Shown here: one piece after another, positions 30,592-40,532 of the stretch
Position numbering within the stretch: position 1 is the first letter of the stretch
Layout of the letters: each line of letters starts with the position of its first letter
Assembly (NCBI GenBank): GCA_017303635.1
Contig: JAFLCG010000006.1
Location: 124,001-188,000, forward strand
DNA length: 64,000 bases
Origin: Anaerolineae bacterium
Lineage (GTDB): Bacteria > Chloroflexota > Anaerolineae > Aggregatilineales > Phototrophicaceae
Direction: 5' to 3'
Translations under genes and position numbers: made by a program
The notes under the pieces: model-generated
Told to the model about the DNA's origin: nothing
Seen by the model: the letters and a program-made list of their open reading frames with translations, nothing else
Databases searched by the model: none

Positions 30592-30812
30592 TTCAGCCTC
30601 CAACATTCTATCTATATGCCCACTAGAACAAGACCTAATGACAATCATCTGATATGTAGAGATTTGGCGCTGTGATCTGCGCAATGGGAGTGAAATGCCC
30701 AACTTAATTTTCCTCGCGCTATGATTTGAGAATGCATGCCGATTGGCAGCAACACACTGTACCCATTGATACACCCTAATTCATCCATAAGCGTTTGCGC
30801 TAAAGAGATACC

Positions 30813-31184
30813 ATGAACCGACCCAAGACCCGTGGTGAAGCCGAAGCCGAATTCACCCGCGCCATCATCAAGTTTGAGAAAGAATATCTGGGGCGCGGCC
30901 CGCTGGATGCACGTACGTTTTTCATTCAGGATATGATCCTGGTGCGCTTACGGGGGATTCTGACCCCGGCGGAGATCAAACTGGCGGAACGACCCGAGGG
31001 TAAAACGTTGGTCAAGGAAACCCGCCGCCAGCTTTTTGAAAGCTCGCGGCCTCTATTGGATGCAATGGTGCGGGAAGTGGTGGGGTGTGGGCTCATCAGC
31101 CTGCATACCGATATGAGCGCCAAAACCGGGGAACGCGTCATAGTGCTCACCGTCGACGTAAACTTGGGTGAGTGGTTTACGTGA
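30813..31184 (+). CDS. DUF2294 (MpsC-like) family protein
   Basis: 123 residues, ATG at 30813. The conserved body RAIIKFEKEYLGRGPLDART, DMILVRLRGILTPAE and ISLHTDMSAKTGERVIV is that of DUF2294. A family member is described as part of a Na-linked membrane-potential system (MpsC), but most copies are uncharacterised and stand alone as here. No membrane segment. Next gene 83 bp downstream on the same strand. Confidence 0.8.
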   Translation: MNRPKTRGEAEAEFTRAIIKFEKEYLGRGPLDARTFFIQDMILVRLRGILTPAEIKLAERPEGKTLVKETRRQLFESSRPLLDAMVREVVGCGLISLHTDMSAKTGERVIVLTVDVNLGEWFT

Positions 31185-31267
31185 ACTCAAGCTTAAGGAT
31201 AAGGTTGTAATACTTATGGTAGTGTTGATTCAAGTGGGATTGAATCAACAGCAGAGTAAATGTAACT

Positions 31268-31654
31268 ATGGCAATTCCCTGGCGATGGCTTTATCCACGG
31301 CGGGTGTTGTTCGCAACCATCCCTGATCGGATGATGCCGGAAGACATTGTTGAGTATATGGGGGAATTCATCCAGGAACTGGAAACGATCCCCAATCCGC
31401 GTATACACGTCATCTATGATGTATCCCAAGTGCAAAAGCTGCCGGGTACCGTTCGAGATTACCTGAACGCTACTTTTGATGTCACGTCGCTCCCAGGTCA
31501 TGGTTGGGCCATTCTCATCGGGGCGAATGCCGCTGTGAACCTTGTTTTGACCGTATATATGAACCTGAATTCCAATAATATTCGTGCCTGTTCCAGCATG
31601 GAAGAAGCCCTGGAATTTTTACACCAGATTGATCCCATCCAGAGTGAGGGGTGA
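31268..31654 (+). CDS. Small STAS/SpoIIAA-like hypothetical protein
   Basis: 128 residues, ATG at 31268, no strong Shine-Dalgarno sequence. Pattern MPEDIVEYMGEFIQELETIP, then HVIYDVSQVQKLPG, and GWAILIGANAAVNLVLT with a helix-strand end (SSMEEALEFLHQID) resembles the alternating fold of STAS/SpoIIAA-like proteins common in Chloroflexota. I do not recognise a named family. No catalytic motif. Confidence 0.65.
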   Translation: MAIPWRWLYPRRVLFATIPDRMMPEDIVEYMGEFIQELETIPNPRIHVIYDVSQVQKLPGTVRDYLNATFDVTSLPGHGWAILIGANAAVNLVLTVYMNLNSNNIRACSSMEEALEFLHQIDPIQSEG

Positions 31655-31693
31655 TACCGTCGCTGTCTTATCAAACGTTCATTAAAAAATGAG

Positions 31694-31900
31694 TAAACCC
31701 CCCAAAAAATGGGGGGTAGCCATCTGCAATAGGCTGTTATAGTGTCACTGAAAGTCGGTACATAAGGCTGGACAATTGCTCTGTATGTAACGGCAGACTA
31801 CATGGCGGCAGACTGAACAAAGCGTTAGTGAACTTAACGGGTTGAACAAGAAGCCGGCATCCTCTACCTCCATTACGGGGCATGATGTCGGCTTCTTATT
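31694..31900 (+). promoter_or_regulatory. Structured leader of the cation ATPase with a terminator-like hairpin
   Basis: The 277-bp gap before the ATPase holds ACCCCCC/GGGGGGT (31697-31703 with 31711-31717), then GGGGGGTAGCC, and just before the gene AAGAAGCCGGCATC (31848-31861) pairing with GATGTCGGCTTCTT (31884-31897), followed by ATTTT. The last hairpin has terminator form 35 bp before the ATG. GGGG-GTAGC at the start and ACAAGA overlapping the terminator arm loosely recall the yybP-ykoY manganese riboswitch, which is known before P-type ATPases. Aptamer identity is weak. Confidence 0.35.
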
Positions 31901-31931
31901 TTCCCCATATACATCGCAGGACAAGGGACGA

Positions 31932-34772
31932 ATGCAGCAAGTACTCGAACAAAAACCAACTGGACAATCCTGGCATACACAAGATGCCTCGAAGGTGCTG
32001 GCGCAGTTACAAGTCAAGCCGGAAGTTGGGCTAGATGAGGCGACAGCAAAGCAACGCATCACTCAATATGGCCCCAATGAACTGGTTGAAAAGGCCGGAA
32101 CCACCATCACGGAACTGCTCTGGGAGCAACTGACCAACCCATTGGTCTTGTTGCTCATTGGAGCCAGCATTCTTTCCGGTTTGCTAGGCAAATGGGATAG
32201 CGTCATCGCCATTTCTGCGATCGTGGTTTTGAACGCGATCCTGGGCGTGTACCAGGAATACCGCGCTGAACAGGCCATGGCCGCCCTCAAGAAAATGGCT
32301 GCGCCGATGGTACGCGTGCGCCGTTCCGGCAAGGTGCTGGATATAGCCGCCCGTGATCTGGTGCCCGGCGATATCGTACTGTTGGAAGCCGGCAGCGTCA
32401 TTCCAGCCGACTCGCGGTTGTACGAGAATGCGAACCTCCAGGTACAAGAGGCTTCTCTCACGGGCGAATCGCAGCCAGTGGAGAAAAGTATCGACACCTT
32501 GAAGGATGACAATGCACCGCTTGGGGATCGCCACAATATGCTCTATATGGGCACCTCGGTGACCTATGGACGCGGTACCGCGGTGGTGGTTGAGACGGGC
32601 ATGAAAACCCAGTTAGGTCGTATTGCCGATCTCATCCAGACCGTTGAACAGGAAAAAACCCCGCTTCAGCGCCGGTTGGCTGAACTCGGTAAAGTGCTGC
32701 TGGTAGCGGCACTGGTCGTCATGGGCATCGCGTTCGTCATCGGTATCATCACCGGACAACCGATCCTGCCCCCGACTGATGCAGTCGGCGCCCAGAGTGA
32801 ATCGGTGCTGCTCAACGCGGTGGCTATCGCCGTAGCGGTCGTACCGGAAGGTCTACCCGCGGTGGTCACAGTGGCGTTGGCCCTGGGCGCTCAGCGAATG
32901 CTACGCCGCCGGGCACTAATCCGTAAGCTGCCCGCGGTTGAAACCCTCGGTTCGGTAACCACCATTTGCTCCGACAAGACCGGCACCCTGACCGAAAACC
33001 GCATGACCGTCACCATCGTGGATGTGGCTCACAAAACCGATCCAATCCAGGCGGTGGTAGAAAAAGGCATGACCGGGCTAATGAGCCAGAATGGCAAGGC
33101 CCCGCCCCATGATCGGGCGCAGGCGCTGCTGCTGGCTGGCAATGCCCTGTGTAACGATGCAGTACTGGAAGAAGATCCCGCTCATCCCGATCGCTTCCGG
33201 GCGATTGGTGACCCCACCGAAGGCGCGCTCGTGATTGCAGCGGCCAAGTTCGGGGTGGATAAGCGGCACATGGACCTGGTCTTCCCCCGTGTGGGCGAAG
33301 TCCCCTTCTCTTCCGAGCGCAAACGGATGACGACCGTCCATCATCTGGATGATAGTGTCCAGGTGGGCGCAGGCGAAGGGTACTTCCGTGAGTTGCTCAA
33401 GCAGCGCGGTGTCGAGTATCTGGCAGTGACGAAGGGCAGCGTCGACGGCTTGCTTGATGTCTGCAACCGGGTTTACCTTGATACCGACGAGATCGTACCG
33501 CTGGATGCCGAATGGCGAGCGCGGGTTACACAGCAGAACGATGAAATGGCGAAGAATGGTCTGCGGGTGCTGGGCATGGCCTTCCACCGCTGGCCCGAAC
33601 TGCCCACCCAATGGTCACCAGAGGCAGTTGAGAAAGACCTGGTCTTCATGGGTATGGTCGGCATCATTGACCCGCCCCGTAAGGAAGTCAAAGATGCGGT
33701 TGCCATCTGCAAAACCGCGCAGATCCGCCCGGTGATGATTACGGGCGACCATCCGCTGACCGCTTTTGCGATCGCGAAGGAACTGGGCATCGCCAACGAG
33801 GGTGATCGTGTCCTGACCGGGCATGACCTGAGCAAGATGAACCAGAAAGAACTCGAGGATGTGGTAGAGAAAGTCTCTGTCTACGCCCGCGTCTCCCCGG
33901 AAAACAAGCTGAACATCGTACAGGCGCTGCAATCCAAGGGACATGTAGCAGCCATGACCGGTGACGGTGTGAACGATGCGCCCGCGCTCAAACGCGCCAA
34001 TATCGGCGTGGCGATGGGCATCACTGGAACGGCTGTCACCAAAGAAGCCTCCGACATGGTGCTGGTGGATGATAACTTCGCCACCATCGTCGCCGCGGTC
34101 GAAGAAGGCCGTACTATCTATGATAACGTGCGCCGCTTCATCAAGTACCTGCTGGCGAGCAATACGGGTGAACTCTTTGTGCTGCTGGCCTCGCAGTTGG
34201 TCGCTGGCCTGGGTTTGCCACTGACCACCCTGCAAATCCTGTGGATGAACCTGATCACCGATGGCATCCCGGCGCTGGCGCTGGGTGTAGAAAGCAGTGA
34301 AAAGGGCGTGATGAAGCGTGCCCCGTACCTGCCGAACGAGAGTTTGTTCGGGCGTGGATTGGGCCGGCACATTGTCATCGTGGGCCTGGTGATGGGTATC
34401 ACCGGCTTGCTGCTGGGCATCTGGGCACACGGCCAATTCACCGCTGGCGTCGCGGGCTTCCAGGCGAATACCTGGAACACCATGGTCTTCTTCTTCCTGA
34501 CGGTCGCTCAGATGGGTCATGCGCTGGCGCTGCGGTCGCACACCGAGTCGTTCTTCACCCTGCCCTTCTTCAGCAATCGGGTGCTGGTCGGCGCGGTTGT
34601 GGTGACAATCGCCCTCCAGTTGATCGCAGTCTACGCGCCGTTCTTCAACAACATCTTCAATACCACCCCCCTGACTGGCGAACAACTGCTGATCTGCGCG
34701 GTGTTGAGTCTGGTGGTCTTCGTGGCCGCCGAAATCGAAAAGCTGTTGATGCGACGTGGTGTGTTGAAGTAG
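31932..34772 (+). CDS. P2A-type (Ca2+/Mn2+-like) cation-transporting ATPase
   Basis: Start at the ATG 31932 (AAGGG 5 nt upstream) gives 946 residues; a TTG at 31842 lies inside the leader hairpin and is rejected. Order: N-terminal cation ATPase domain, actuator ([10 protein letters not shown]), TM4 with [16 protein letters not shown] (PEGLP ligand motif of Ca pumps), phosphorylation site [19 protein letters not shown] nucleotide site, ITGDHPLTA, hinge [18 protein letters not shown], and a C-terminal six-helix bundle. It exports Ca2+ or possibly Mn2+ from the cytosol. The leader hairpin suggests transcript-level control. Confidence 0.93.
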   Translation: MQQVLEQKPTGQSWHTQDASKVLAQLQVKPEVGLDEATAKQRITQYGPNELVEKAGTTITELLWEQLTNPLVLLLIGASILSGLLGKWDSVIAISAIVVLNAILGVYQEYRAEQAMAALKKMAAPMVRVRRSGKVLDIAARDLVPGDIVLLEAGSVIPADSRLYENANLQVQEASLTGESQPVEKSIDTLKDDNAPLGDRHNMLYMGTSVTYGRGTAVVVETGMKTQLGRIADLIQTVEQEKTPLQRRLAELGKVLLVAALVVMGIAFVIGIITGQPILPPTDAVGAQSESVLLNAVAIAVAVVPEGLPAVVTVALALGAQRMLRRRALIRKLPAVETLGSVTTICSDKTGTLTENRMTVTIVDVAHKTDPIQAVVEKGMTGLMSQNGKAPPHDRAQALLLAGNALCNDAVLEEDPAHPDRFRAIGDPTEGALVIAAAKFGVDKRHMDLVFPRVGEVPFSSERKRMTTVHHLDDSVQVGAGEGYFRELLKQRGVEYLAVTKGSVDGLLDVCNRVYLDTDEIVPLDAEWRARVTQQNDEMAKNGLRVLGMAFHRWPELPTQWSPEAVEKDLVFMGMVGIIDPPRKEVKDAVAICKTAQIRPVMITGDHPLTAFAIAKELGIANEGDRVLTGHDLSKMNQKELEDVVEKVSVYARVSPENKLNIVQALQSKGHVAAMTGDGVNDAPALKRANIGVAMGITGTAVTKEASDMVLVDDNFATIVAAVEEGRTIYDNVRRFIKYLLASNTGELFVLLASQLVAGLGLPLTTLQILWMNLITDGIPALALGVESSEKGVMKRAPYLPNESLFGRGLGRHIVIVGLVMGITGLLLGIWAHGQFTAGVAGFQANTWNTMVFFFLTVAQMGHALALRSHTESFFTLPFFSNRVLVGAVVVTIALQLIAVYAPFFNNIFNTTPLTGEQLLICAVLSLVVFVAAEIEKLLMRRGVLK

Positions 34773-34774
34773 CC

Positions 34775-34843
34775 CTCACCCCCAACCCCTCTCCCATTGC
34801 TGAAGACAGCAGGGAGAGGGGAGCAGGCAGCGGGGTTAGGGTC
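34775..34843. repeat. CTCACCCC/GGGGTTAGGG intergenic repeat
   Basis: CCCTCACCCCCAACCCCTCTCC is the left arm and GGGAGAGGGGAGCAGGCAGCGGGGTTAGGG the right arm; these arms are largely complementary. Same family of repeat as near 7131 and 39348. It directly follows the ATPase stop codon and could form a long hairpin in the mRNA. Confidence 0.55.
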
Positions 34844-34890
34844 AAAATGGGTACCTCACAGGGCAGAGATGGACTCGCCCTGATGTCTGC

Positions 34891-35285
34891 GGAACGTGGT
34901 TTATTGGTAGCTGGAACGTCGTTTTAACCCTGGTAATGAGGTCGATGGAACGGAACGCGGTTGTACTGGAAATGGGGTGTGCGGCACTGCACCCTGATGG
35001 AACGTGGCGTAATGGTATGGGCAAGTAACCCTGTGAGCTGAGTTTTATTGGTAGTCGGCGCACCTCGCTTTGACCGCAGGATGTCATAGTGGGGTGGTGT
35101 CCGCCGCCGGAGCCGCCCGGCCTGGAACGCGAGTCGTACTGGTAGTTAGGATGCCCTGCACAAAGTGCAGCGTCCGCAGAGATGGAACGAGTTCCCAGCC
35201 ACTCCCCCTTCACTGGGGGAGTGGTCACGGGAAGGCAGTTCCCACAACTGATCATCGTGTATCTGGTAGGCAATAGCCGTTTCTA
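34891..35285. repeat. Degenerate GGAACG...TGGTAG repeats in the gap before htpX
   Basis: The 540-bp gap carries at least five copies of a GGAACG-(8 to 12 nt)-TGGTA unit (for example around 34891, 34914, 34956, 34998 and 35127) with irregular spacing of 20-130 bp. It also has a strong hairpin CCACTCCCCC/GGGGGAGTGG (35199-35208 with 35215-35224). Stops interrupt all frames. A related unit appears at about 36273-36300 before the next gene. Function unknown. Confidence 0.45.
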
Positions 35286-35311
35286 TCGTAAGTAAGTGGA
35301 GTCTGGTGGAT

Positions 35312-36223
35312 ATGTTGAGCAATAACACAATCAAGACCGCGCTGCTGCTGGGTCTGCTGACCGGCTTCCTGATGCTGATTGGCGGGGCGCTGGGCGGCAC
35401 CGGCGGCATGATCTTCGCCTTTGTTTTTGCGATTGCGATCAATATGGGAGCCTGGTGGTTCTCTGATAGCATCGCCCTCAAGTTCAGCGGTGCTTACCCC
35501 GTAAGTGAAACCGAAGCCCCCGAACTGCACCGTATGGTGGATACGCTGGTGGCGCGGGCCGCGATGCCCAAACCGCGCGTCTTTATGATCGACAGCCCGC
35601 TGCCGAACGCTTTCGCAACTGGTCGCAGCCCGGAAAAGGGTGCGGTTGCAGTCACGACCGGCATCATGCAATTGATGAACCGGGATGAAATCATGGGTGT
35701 CATCGCCCATGAACTGGCCCACATCAAGCATCGGGATACGCTGATTTCCAGCGTGGCAGCGACGATTGCCGGTGCTATCGGCATGATCGCCGATATGGTC
35801 ATGTGGGGCATGATCTTCGGTGGATTGGGCGGTAATGACGAGGATGAAGGCCCGGCGGGCATCGTCGGGGGTATCCTGACCATCATTCTGGCCCCGATTG
35901 TGGCGCTGCTCATCCAGATGGCGATCTCGCGCTCGCGGGAATTCGCCGCGGATGAAGGTGGCGCGACCATCATGGGTGATCCTGAACCGCTGGCGCGGGC
36001 GCTGGAAAAGCTGGAGTCCTTCTCGAAGAACCCGGCGGCCATCCGTGAGATGCAGCATGCGCACGTGAACCCTGGCACCGCCCATATGTATATTGTCAAT
36101 CCGCTGGCGGGCGGCGCGCTGATCAAGCTGTTCCGCACGCATCCGCCGACCGAGGAGCGCATCGCCAAGCTGCGGGCGCTGGCCCCGGCGCTGGCCTGGA
36201 AAGGCCAGAAGGCTGCCTCGTAA
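35312..36223 (+). CDS. htpX: HtpX-like M48 zinc metalloprotease
   Basis: 303 residues from the ATG at 35312 (TGGAG 10 nt upstream; a GTG two codons earlier is possible). Two N-terminal helices (8-50), HELAH at 133-137 as zinc and catalytic site, further helices at about 145-200, and SREFAADEGGA with the third zinc ligand. Family function is quality control of membrane proteins by an inner-membrane protease with a cytosolic active site. The sequence TATCGTAAGTAAGTGGAGT at 35284-35302 is echoed before the small gene downstream. Confidence 0.92.
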   Translation: MLSNNTIKTALLLGLLTGFLMLIGGALGGTGGMIFAFVFAIAINMGAWWFSDSIALKFSGAYPVSETEAPELHRMVDTLVARAAMPKPRVFMIDSPLPNAFATGRSPEKGAVAVTTGIMQLMNRDEIMGVIAHELAHIKHRDTLISSVAATIAGAIGMIADMVMWGMIFGGLGGNDEDEGPAGIVGGILTIILAPIVALLIQMAISRSREFAADEGGATIMGDPEPLARALEKLESFSKNPAAIREMQHAHVNPGTAHMYIVNPLAGGALIKLFRTHPPTEERIAKLRALAPALAWKGQKAAS

Positions 36224-36350
36224 GCCTATCGCCTGCCCCCTCTCCTGCATGTAGGCGGTGGAGCGGGGCAGGTGTAACGGTGAGTGATTTGTATTGGTAG
36301 CAGTGTGTGTGTGATTTATCGTAAGTGACTGAGTAGAAAGACGAAGCAGA

Positions 36351-36554
36351 ATGCCCCCCACGGATGATCGGGTAGACCGCTGGCTGCGCGAAGCCGAAGC
36401 GGATGCCCTGCGTCAACAACGTCCGCAAAAGCGCCCTACGACCGTCGAATATGACGATGACGGCTGGGACGATAGCTACCTCCCCCGTGAGAAAACGCCG
36501 GACTACCGCCGGGAAAATCCGCTGCGTAAAGCCAAATTGGAACGCGCCTTCTAA
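36351..36554 (+). CDS. Small charged hypothetical protein
   Basis: 67 residues from an ATG at 36351: a helical charged N-terminus (RWLREAEADALRQQRPQKR), an acidic patch (EYDDDGWDDSYLP) and a basic end (RRENPLRKAKLERAF). Compositionally disordered; not recognised. It lies 127 bp after htpX and 19 bp before the zinc-ribbon gene, whose Asp-rich and basic tail has a similar flavour. Shine-Dalgarno weak. Confidence 0.5.
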   Translation: MPPTDDRVDRWLREAEADALRQQRPQKRPTTVEYDDDGWDDSYLPREKTPDYRRENPLRKAKLERAF

Positions 36555-36573
36555 AGTAACTGGAGAAAACCTG

Positions 36574-36960
36574 ATGTTGAAAGTGCAATGTGATCGTGAA
36601 GGCTGCCAGGGCGGCTCGATGCAGATGATGGAACGGCAGGGTGTGGAAATCGACTACTGCTCGATGTGCCGGGGTGTGTGGCTGGATCGCGGTGAACTGG
36701 ACAAGATCATCGAACGGGTACAGGCCATGAGCGGACAGGCTCCACAGCCGCAAGCCGCGCCCCCGCAGCCGAGCCAACCGATGCCGCCCCCCTATCCGCA
36801 GCAGCCCTATCCCCAACAACCACCGCCGGGGTATCAGCAACAACCCCCGCAGGTGATTGTGGTGGACGATGATGATGACTACTACAAGCGCAACCCGCAG
36901 TACGGGTACCCGCACAAAAAGAAGAAGGGCGGCTGGCTGGACGACATCTTCGACTTCTAA
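36574..36960 (+). CDS. TFIIB-type zinc-ribbon protein with Pro/Gln linker
   Basis: 128 residues from the ATG at 36574 with TGGAG 8 nt upstream; a longer frame from 36403 overlaps the small gene and is rejected. The zinc ribbon is CDREGCQGG...YCSMCRGVWLDRGELDKII, the zf-TFIIB pattern. A Pro/Gln/Tyr linker (about 50-90) and an Asp run lead to a Lys-rich segment and the end GGWLDDIFDF. Role unknown; it may bind protein or nucleic acid. The aromatic-acidic tail looks like a short docking peptide. Confidence 0.85.
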   Translation: MLKVQCDREGCQGGSMQMMERQGVEIDYCSMCRGVWLDRGELDKIIERVQAMSGQAPQPQAAPPQPSQPMPPPYPQQPYPQQPPPGYQQQPPQVIVVDDDDDYYKRNPQYGYPHKKKKGGWLDDIFDF

Positions 36961-36992
36961 AGATTACCTGTCGGTTGCAGATAGAAATAGCA

Positions 36993-37026
36993 AGAGGCGT
37001 GGTCATGTGACCGCGCCTCTCTTTAT
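36993..37026 (+). terminator. Intrinsic terminator after the zinc-ribbon gene
   Basis: A 13-bp stem with one G-T pair (36993-37005 with 37008-37020) is followed by CTTTATT. It lies 32 bp after the stop and ends the htpX-side transcript. Confidence 0.75.
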
Positions 37027-37079
37027 TGACTTCCCATAGGTGGGAGCGTCTACATAACGATTTTGGTTTCGGGACAGCC

Positions 37080-39029
37080 TTAGCCGCCTAACGAGACGAT
37101 AACTTGTTGTGCAAGACCAATCAAAATATCTGCTTGCGACCCGGTGATCTTATTATCTCGTTGTGCCTCAACTTCATTTATGAATGCTTGGAGCTTATTA
37201 ATAGCTGCATTCACATTGCCACCGTTTGCCTGATTGAGAGCGTCATAGGCTGATTGAAGCTTGGCATCCAAGCTATTATTGATTCCTTGCTGCAGATTAT
37301 AACTACCAGTGACATTGATCAAATTCTGGATAGCCTGAGCAGGTGTATTTGTCGATGTCGCAGTTGGAGGCGGGATGGGCGTCCACGTCGCGGTAAATGT
37401 GGGTGTAAATGTCGGTGGTAGCGCTGTAAAGGTTGCAGTAAATGTCGGTGATGGCGTCCACGTGTAAGTTAGAGTTGGTGAAGGAGTTTCAGTTGCGGTA
37501 TATGTGGCAGTTGGAGTAGATGTTTCAGTACTGGTCGGGGTAAAGGTTGCCGTTGCTGTGGATGTGTTGGTTGCTGTAGCGGATGGCATAACTGTCGGCG
37601 TAAGGTTCACAAGTGTCGAACAACCTGGGGGAGCTGACTGCAAGAAGGGCGTAAAATTCACGTTACCCCCTATTGAGTCGCCAAAACCCGTACCAAGGCC
37701 AGATGGCCCATCCGTGGCACCCCACCAATTGTTGGTGAAATCTGCCGCAATAGGTAGATAGTTATTAATAACGGCCAAGTTGGAATTGCCAACAAAACAA
37801 TTGTTGTTTGCCAGAACTTCAACCGCATTGTACGCAGGGTAATCAATCCAGATTGCTCCACCACCAACAGTGGCGGTGTTGGACTCAAACACACTTTGAG
37901 TTATTGTTGACCTTCTAGATGAGGCACCATCTCCAAATGATATTGCTCCACCATACGAGCTACCATTCCCACGAAAAGTAGATCGAAGAACAGAAATCCC
38001 CCAGTACGAGTTTGATGTAATTGCTCCACCCTGGAATGAGCGATTGTTTATGAAGACAGAATCCTCGATAATGGTTGGCGAACTGGTAAACGTAAAAATT
38101 GCGCCACCACTACTAGAGAAATTTCCCTCGAATGTTGACCTTCTAATGATGGCGGAAGGTCCATCAACGAGTATCGCACCACCTCGACTCAAGTCGTAAC
38201 CGGTTGGTACAATACCCGCGTTTGAGTTATTTGAGAAATAGGTATCTTCTACCAACAGTGTCGTACCTTCCGCAGCGACGGCTCCTCCATACTGCGTTCC
38301 AGAGACATGGTTAGATATAGTTGAATGCAATATGCTGAGATTGCCAACGTATGAACGTACTGCATGTGATGCTGGATTATTGGCAATAGTAACCCTATTC
38401 AAGGTCATGTCCCCAATCACGTTAAGGATTGGTGTATTTCTGTTATTAGTAAAGGTACTGTCATTGATAACAGCGATCGATTCGAGACTATAGATTGCTG
38501 ACCCCTGCGCCACTGACCGATAGTTATCAAAGGATGTTTCGTTTACAGTGAGTATGCTGTGCGCTTCACTATAGATGGCTCTCCCATACGAATTATTTCT
38601 GAAACTAGAGTTATTGACAATTGCCTGAGCAGCGGCAATATAAACTGTAGTCAGACTACCATCAGCATTTATGTCATTCAAAGTCAAAACGCCGGGACTA
38701 AACACTGAAAACACAAAGACACCCGCCTGCCCCTGTGTATCAAGGGTAAGGGTTGCGTTGTTTCCTTCTATAGTGACAAGACTGGTAATGACCATGCTAG
38801 AGAAGCCTGCTGAAATAACATAGTTGCCATTTTCAGCTAGCTCTATTACATTCGCACCTGGATAAACTGCTTCATTATTTGCTTGAGCAATCGCATTAGC
38901 AAGTTGGGCTACATCTCCATTTGGAACAATGAAGGTCTGCGCGCGAGCGATTTGATATTGCGTAGTTGAAAGGAAGATGACGCAAATTAAAGCAAGCAGA
39001 GAATGAGTAGCAATTCTGTTTCGTTGCAT
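37080..39029 (-). CDS. Secreted parallel beta-helix protein with FIMAH domain
   Basis: 649 residues, ATG at 39029 with AAGGTGG 7 nt upstream. Signal peptide (about 1-30), right-handed beta-helix (about 45-440) with rungs such as VNNSSFRNNSYGRAIYS and RSTFEGNFSSSGGAIF, a long Thr/Pro/Ser linker (about 470-550), and a C-terminal FIMAH-type domain (about 560-649; NSLDAKLQSAYDALNQANGG, AFINEVEAQRDNKI). Such proteins are surface-exposed binding or polysaccharide-handling proteins; no catalytic motif is evident. The gene is richer in A+T than its neighbours. Confidence 0.85.
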   Translation of the reverse strand: MQRNRIATHSLLALICVIFLSTTQYQIARAQTFIVPNGDVAQLANAIAQANNEAVYPGANVIELAENGNYVISAGFSSMVITSLVTIEGNNATLTLDTQGQAGVFVFSVFSPGVLTLNDINADGSLTTVYIAAAQAIVNNSSFRNNSYGRAIYSEAHSILTVNETSFDNYRSVAQGSAIYSLESIAVINDSTFTNNRNTPILNVIGDMTLNRVTIANNPASHAVRSYVGNLSILHSTISNHVSGTQYGGAVAAEGTTLLVEDTYFSNNSNAGIVPTGYDLSRGGAILVDGPSAIIRRSTFEGNFSSSGGAIFTFTSSPTIIEDSVFINNRSFQGGAITSNSYWGISVLRSTFRGNGSSYGGAISFGDGASSRRSTITQSVFESNTATVGGGAIWIDYPAYNAVEVLANNNCFVGNSNLAVINNYLPIAADFTNNWWGATDGPSGLGTGFGDSIGGNVNFTPFLQSAPPGCSTLVNLTPTVMPSATATNTSTATATFTPTSTETSTPTATYTATETPSPTLTYTWTPSPTFTATFTALPPTFTPTFTATWTPIPPPTATSTNTPAQAIQNLINVTGSYNLQQGINNSLDAKLQSAYDALNQANGGNVNAAINKLQAFINEVEAQRDNKITGSQADILIGLAQQVIVSLGG

Positions 39030-39347
39030 TATTAACCACCTTATCTAATTAGTATTGTACTAATTCTATTGATTATCATTATTAATTGCAAATATGTACC
39101 AGCGATGAGTTACGAATCGTATGGCTATTGAGTGATATTCGTCCCAATTCATAATTGTTTGCGGCGGCGGCGGCGGCGCTGACCATCGGACCCGTTCTTG
39201 GCGACTGCTGCCGTGAGTACCGCCATTTTCATCGGCGGTTATGGCGGATTCTGGCACTTTTGTGGCGTCAATGGCGGCCTGATGACGCTGGCAAGGTGTA
39301 TGGTAGCCTAAAGTATCGCCAATCGTCATTGTGGGGTTTTAATAGAC

Positions 39348-39441
39348 CTCACCCCCCTCTCCTTCCGCACCCCTAGCTTCTCGAGAATGTACGACTAGAT
39401 GCGAGCCGGGGTGCTGGATGCCGAAGGCAGGGGAGTCCAGA
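39348..39441. repeat. CCTCACCCC-type intergenic repeat
   Basis: CCTCACCCCCCTCTCC with GCCGAAGGCAGGGGAG further on, related to the element at 7131-7199. It lies in a gene-free stretch (39030-39718). The same gap has a (GCG)n-like run near 39163-39178. Confidence 0.45.
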
Positions 39442-39464
39442 GTCACTACAACGATGACCGGGAC

Positions 39465-39567
39465 TAAGCCATCCGCCGAAACATTTCCATGATCCACGAC
39501 CGTCATTTGTGCGTAAAACTACCAATGACCAGGAAACGGTCGTGGATTACTTTCGGCTACTGGCTTA
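39465..39567. repeat. 103-bp interrupted inverted repeat
   Basis: Three nested arms pair: TAAGCCA (39465) with TGGCTTA (39561), GCCGAAA (39475) with TTTCGGC (39551), and ATCCACGACCGT (39492-39503) with ACGGTCGTGGAT (39536-39547). A 32-nt loop remains. It is a candidate structured RNA or a MITE-like element; no T-run follows. Confidence 0.6.
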
Positions 39568-39611
39568 GAGCACACGCTTTGTAAAACAATAACACAGATC
39601 TGGTTATAAAA

Positions 39612-39627
39612 CGGAACATTTGTTCCG
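39612..39627. promoter_or_regulatory. Second GAAC-N4-GTTC palindrome
   Basis: CGGAACATTTGTTCCG, within a 23-bp match to the reverse complement of 5426-5448. It lies 92 bp before the isomerase ATG at 39719, a suitable operator distance. It fits a LexA/DinR-type pattern but the downstream gene is not a typical SOS gene. Confidence 0.4.
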
Positions 39628-39718
39628 ATTTTCCAGTCCAACCAGACCTGGTTGGAGTCAGGCGTTCAACCCGGTACAATCCGACGGATTGAGCCAGCCT
39701 CCCAATAGGATAGTAACC

Positions 39719-40489
<771 letters not shown>

Positions 40490-40532
40490 GGTTGTGATTA
40501 GGTCTGAGCATCGCGGCGGGGTATTCAGACCA

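Noticed and set aside
31842-31931. TTG start for the ATPase
   Set aside because: It would place the N-terminus inside the terminator-like leader hairpin; the ATG at 31932 has a ribosome site.
33615-34685. 356-codon minus-strand frame in the cation ATPase
   Set aside because: Antisense shadow; the plus strand holds the conserved hinge and C-terminal helices.
39163-39178. GCG-triplet run
   Set aside because: Short low-complexity run in a non-coding gap; no sign of function.
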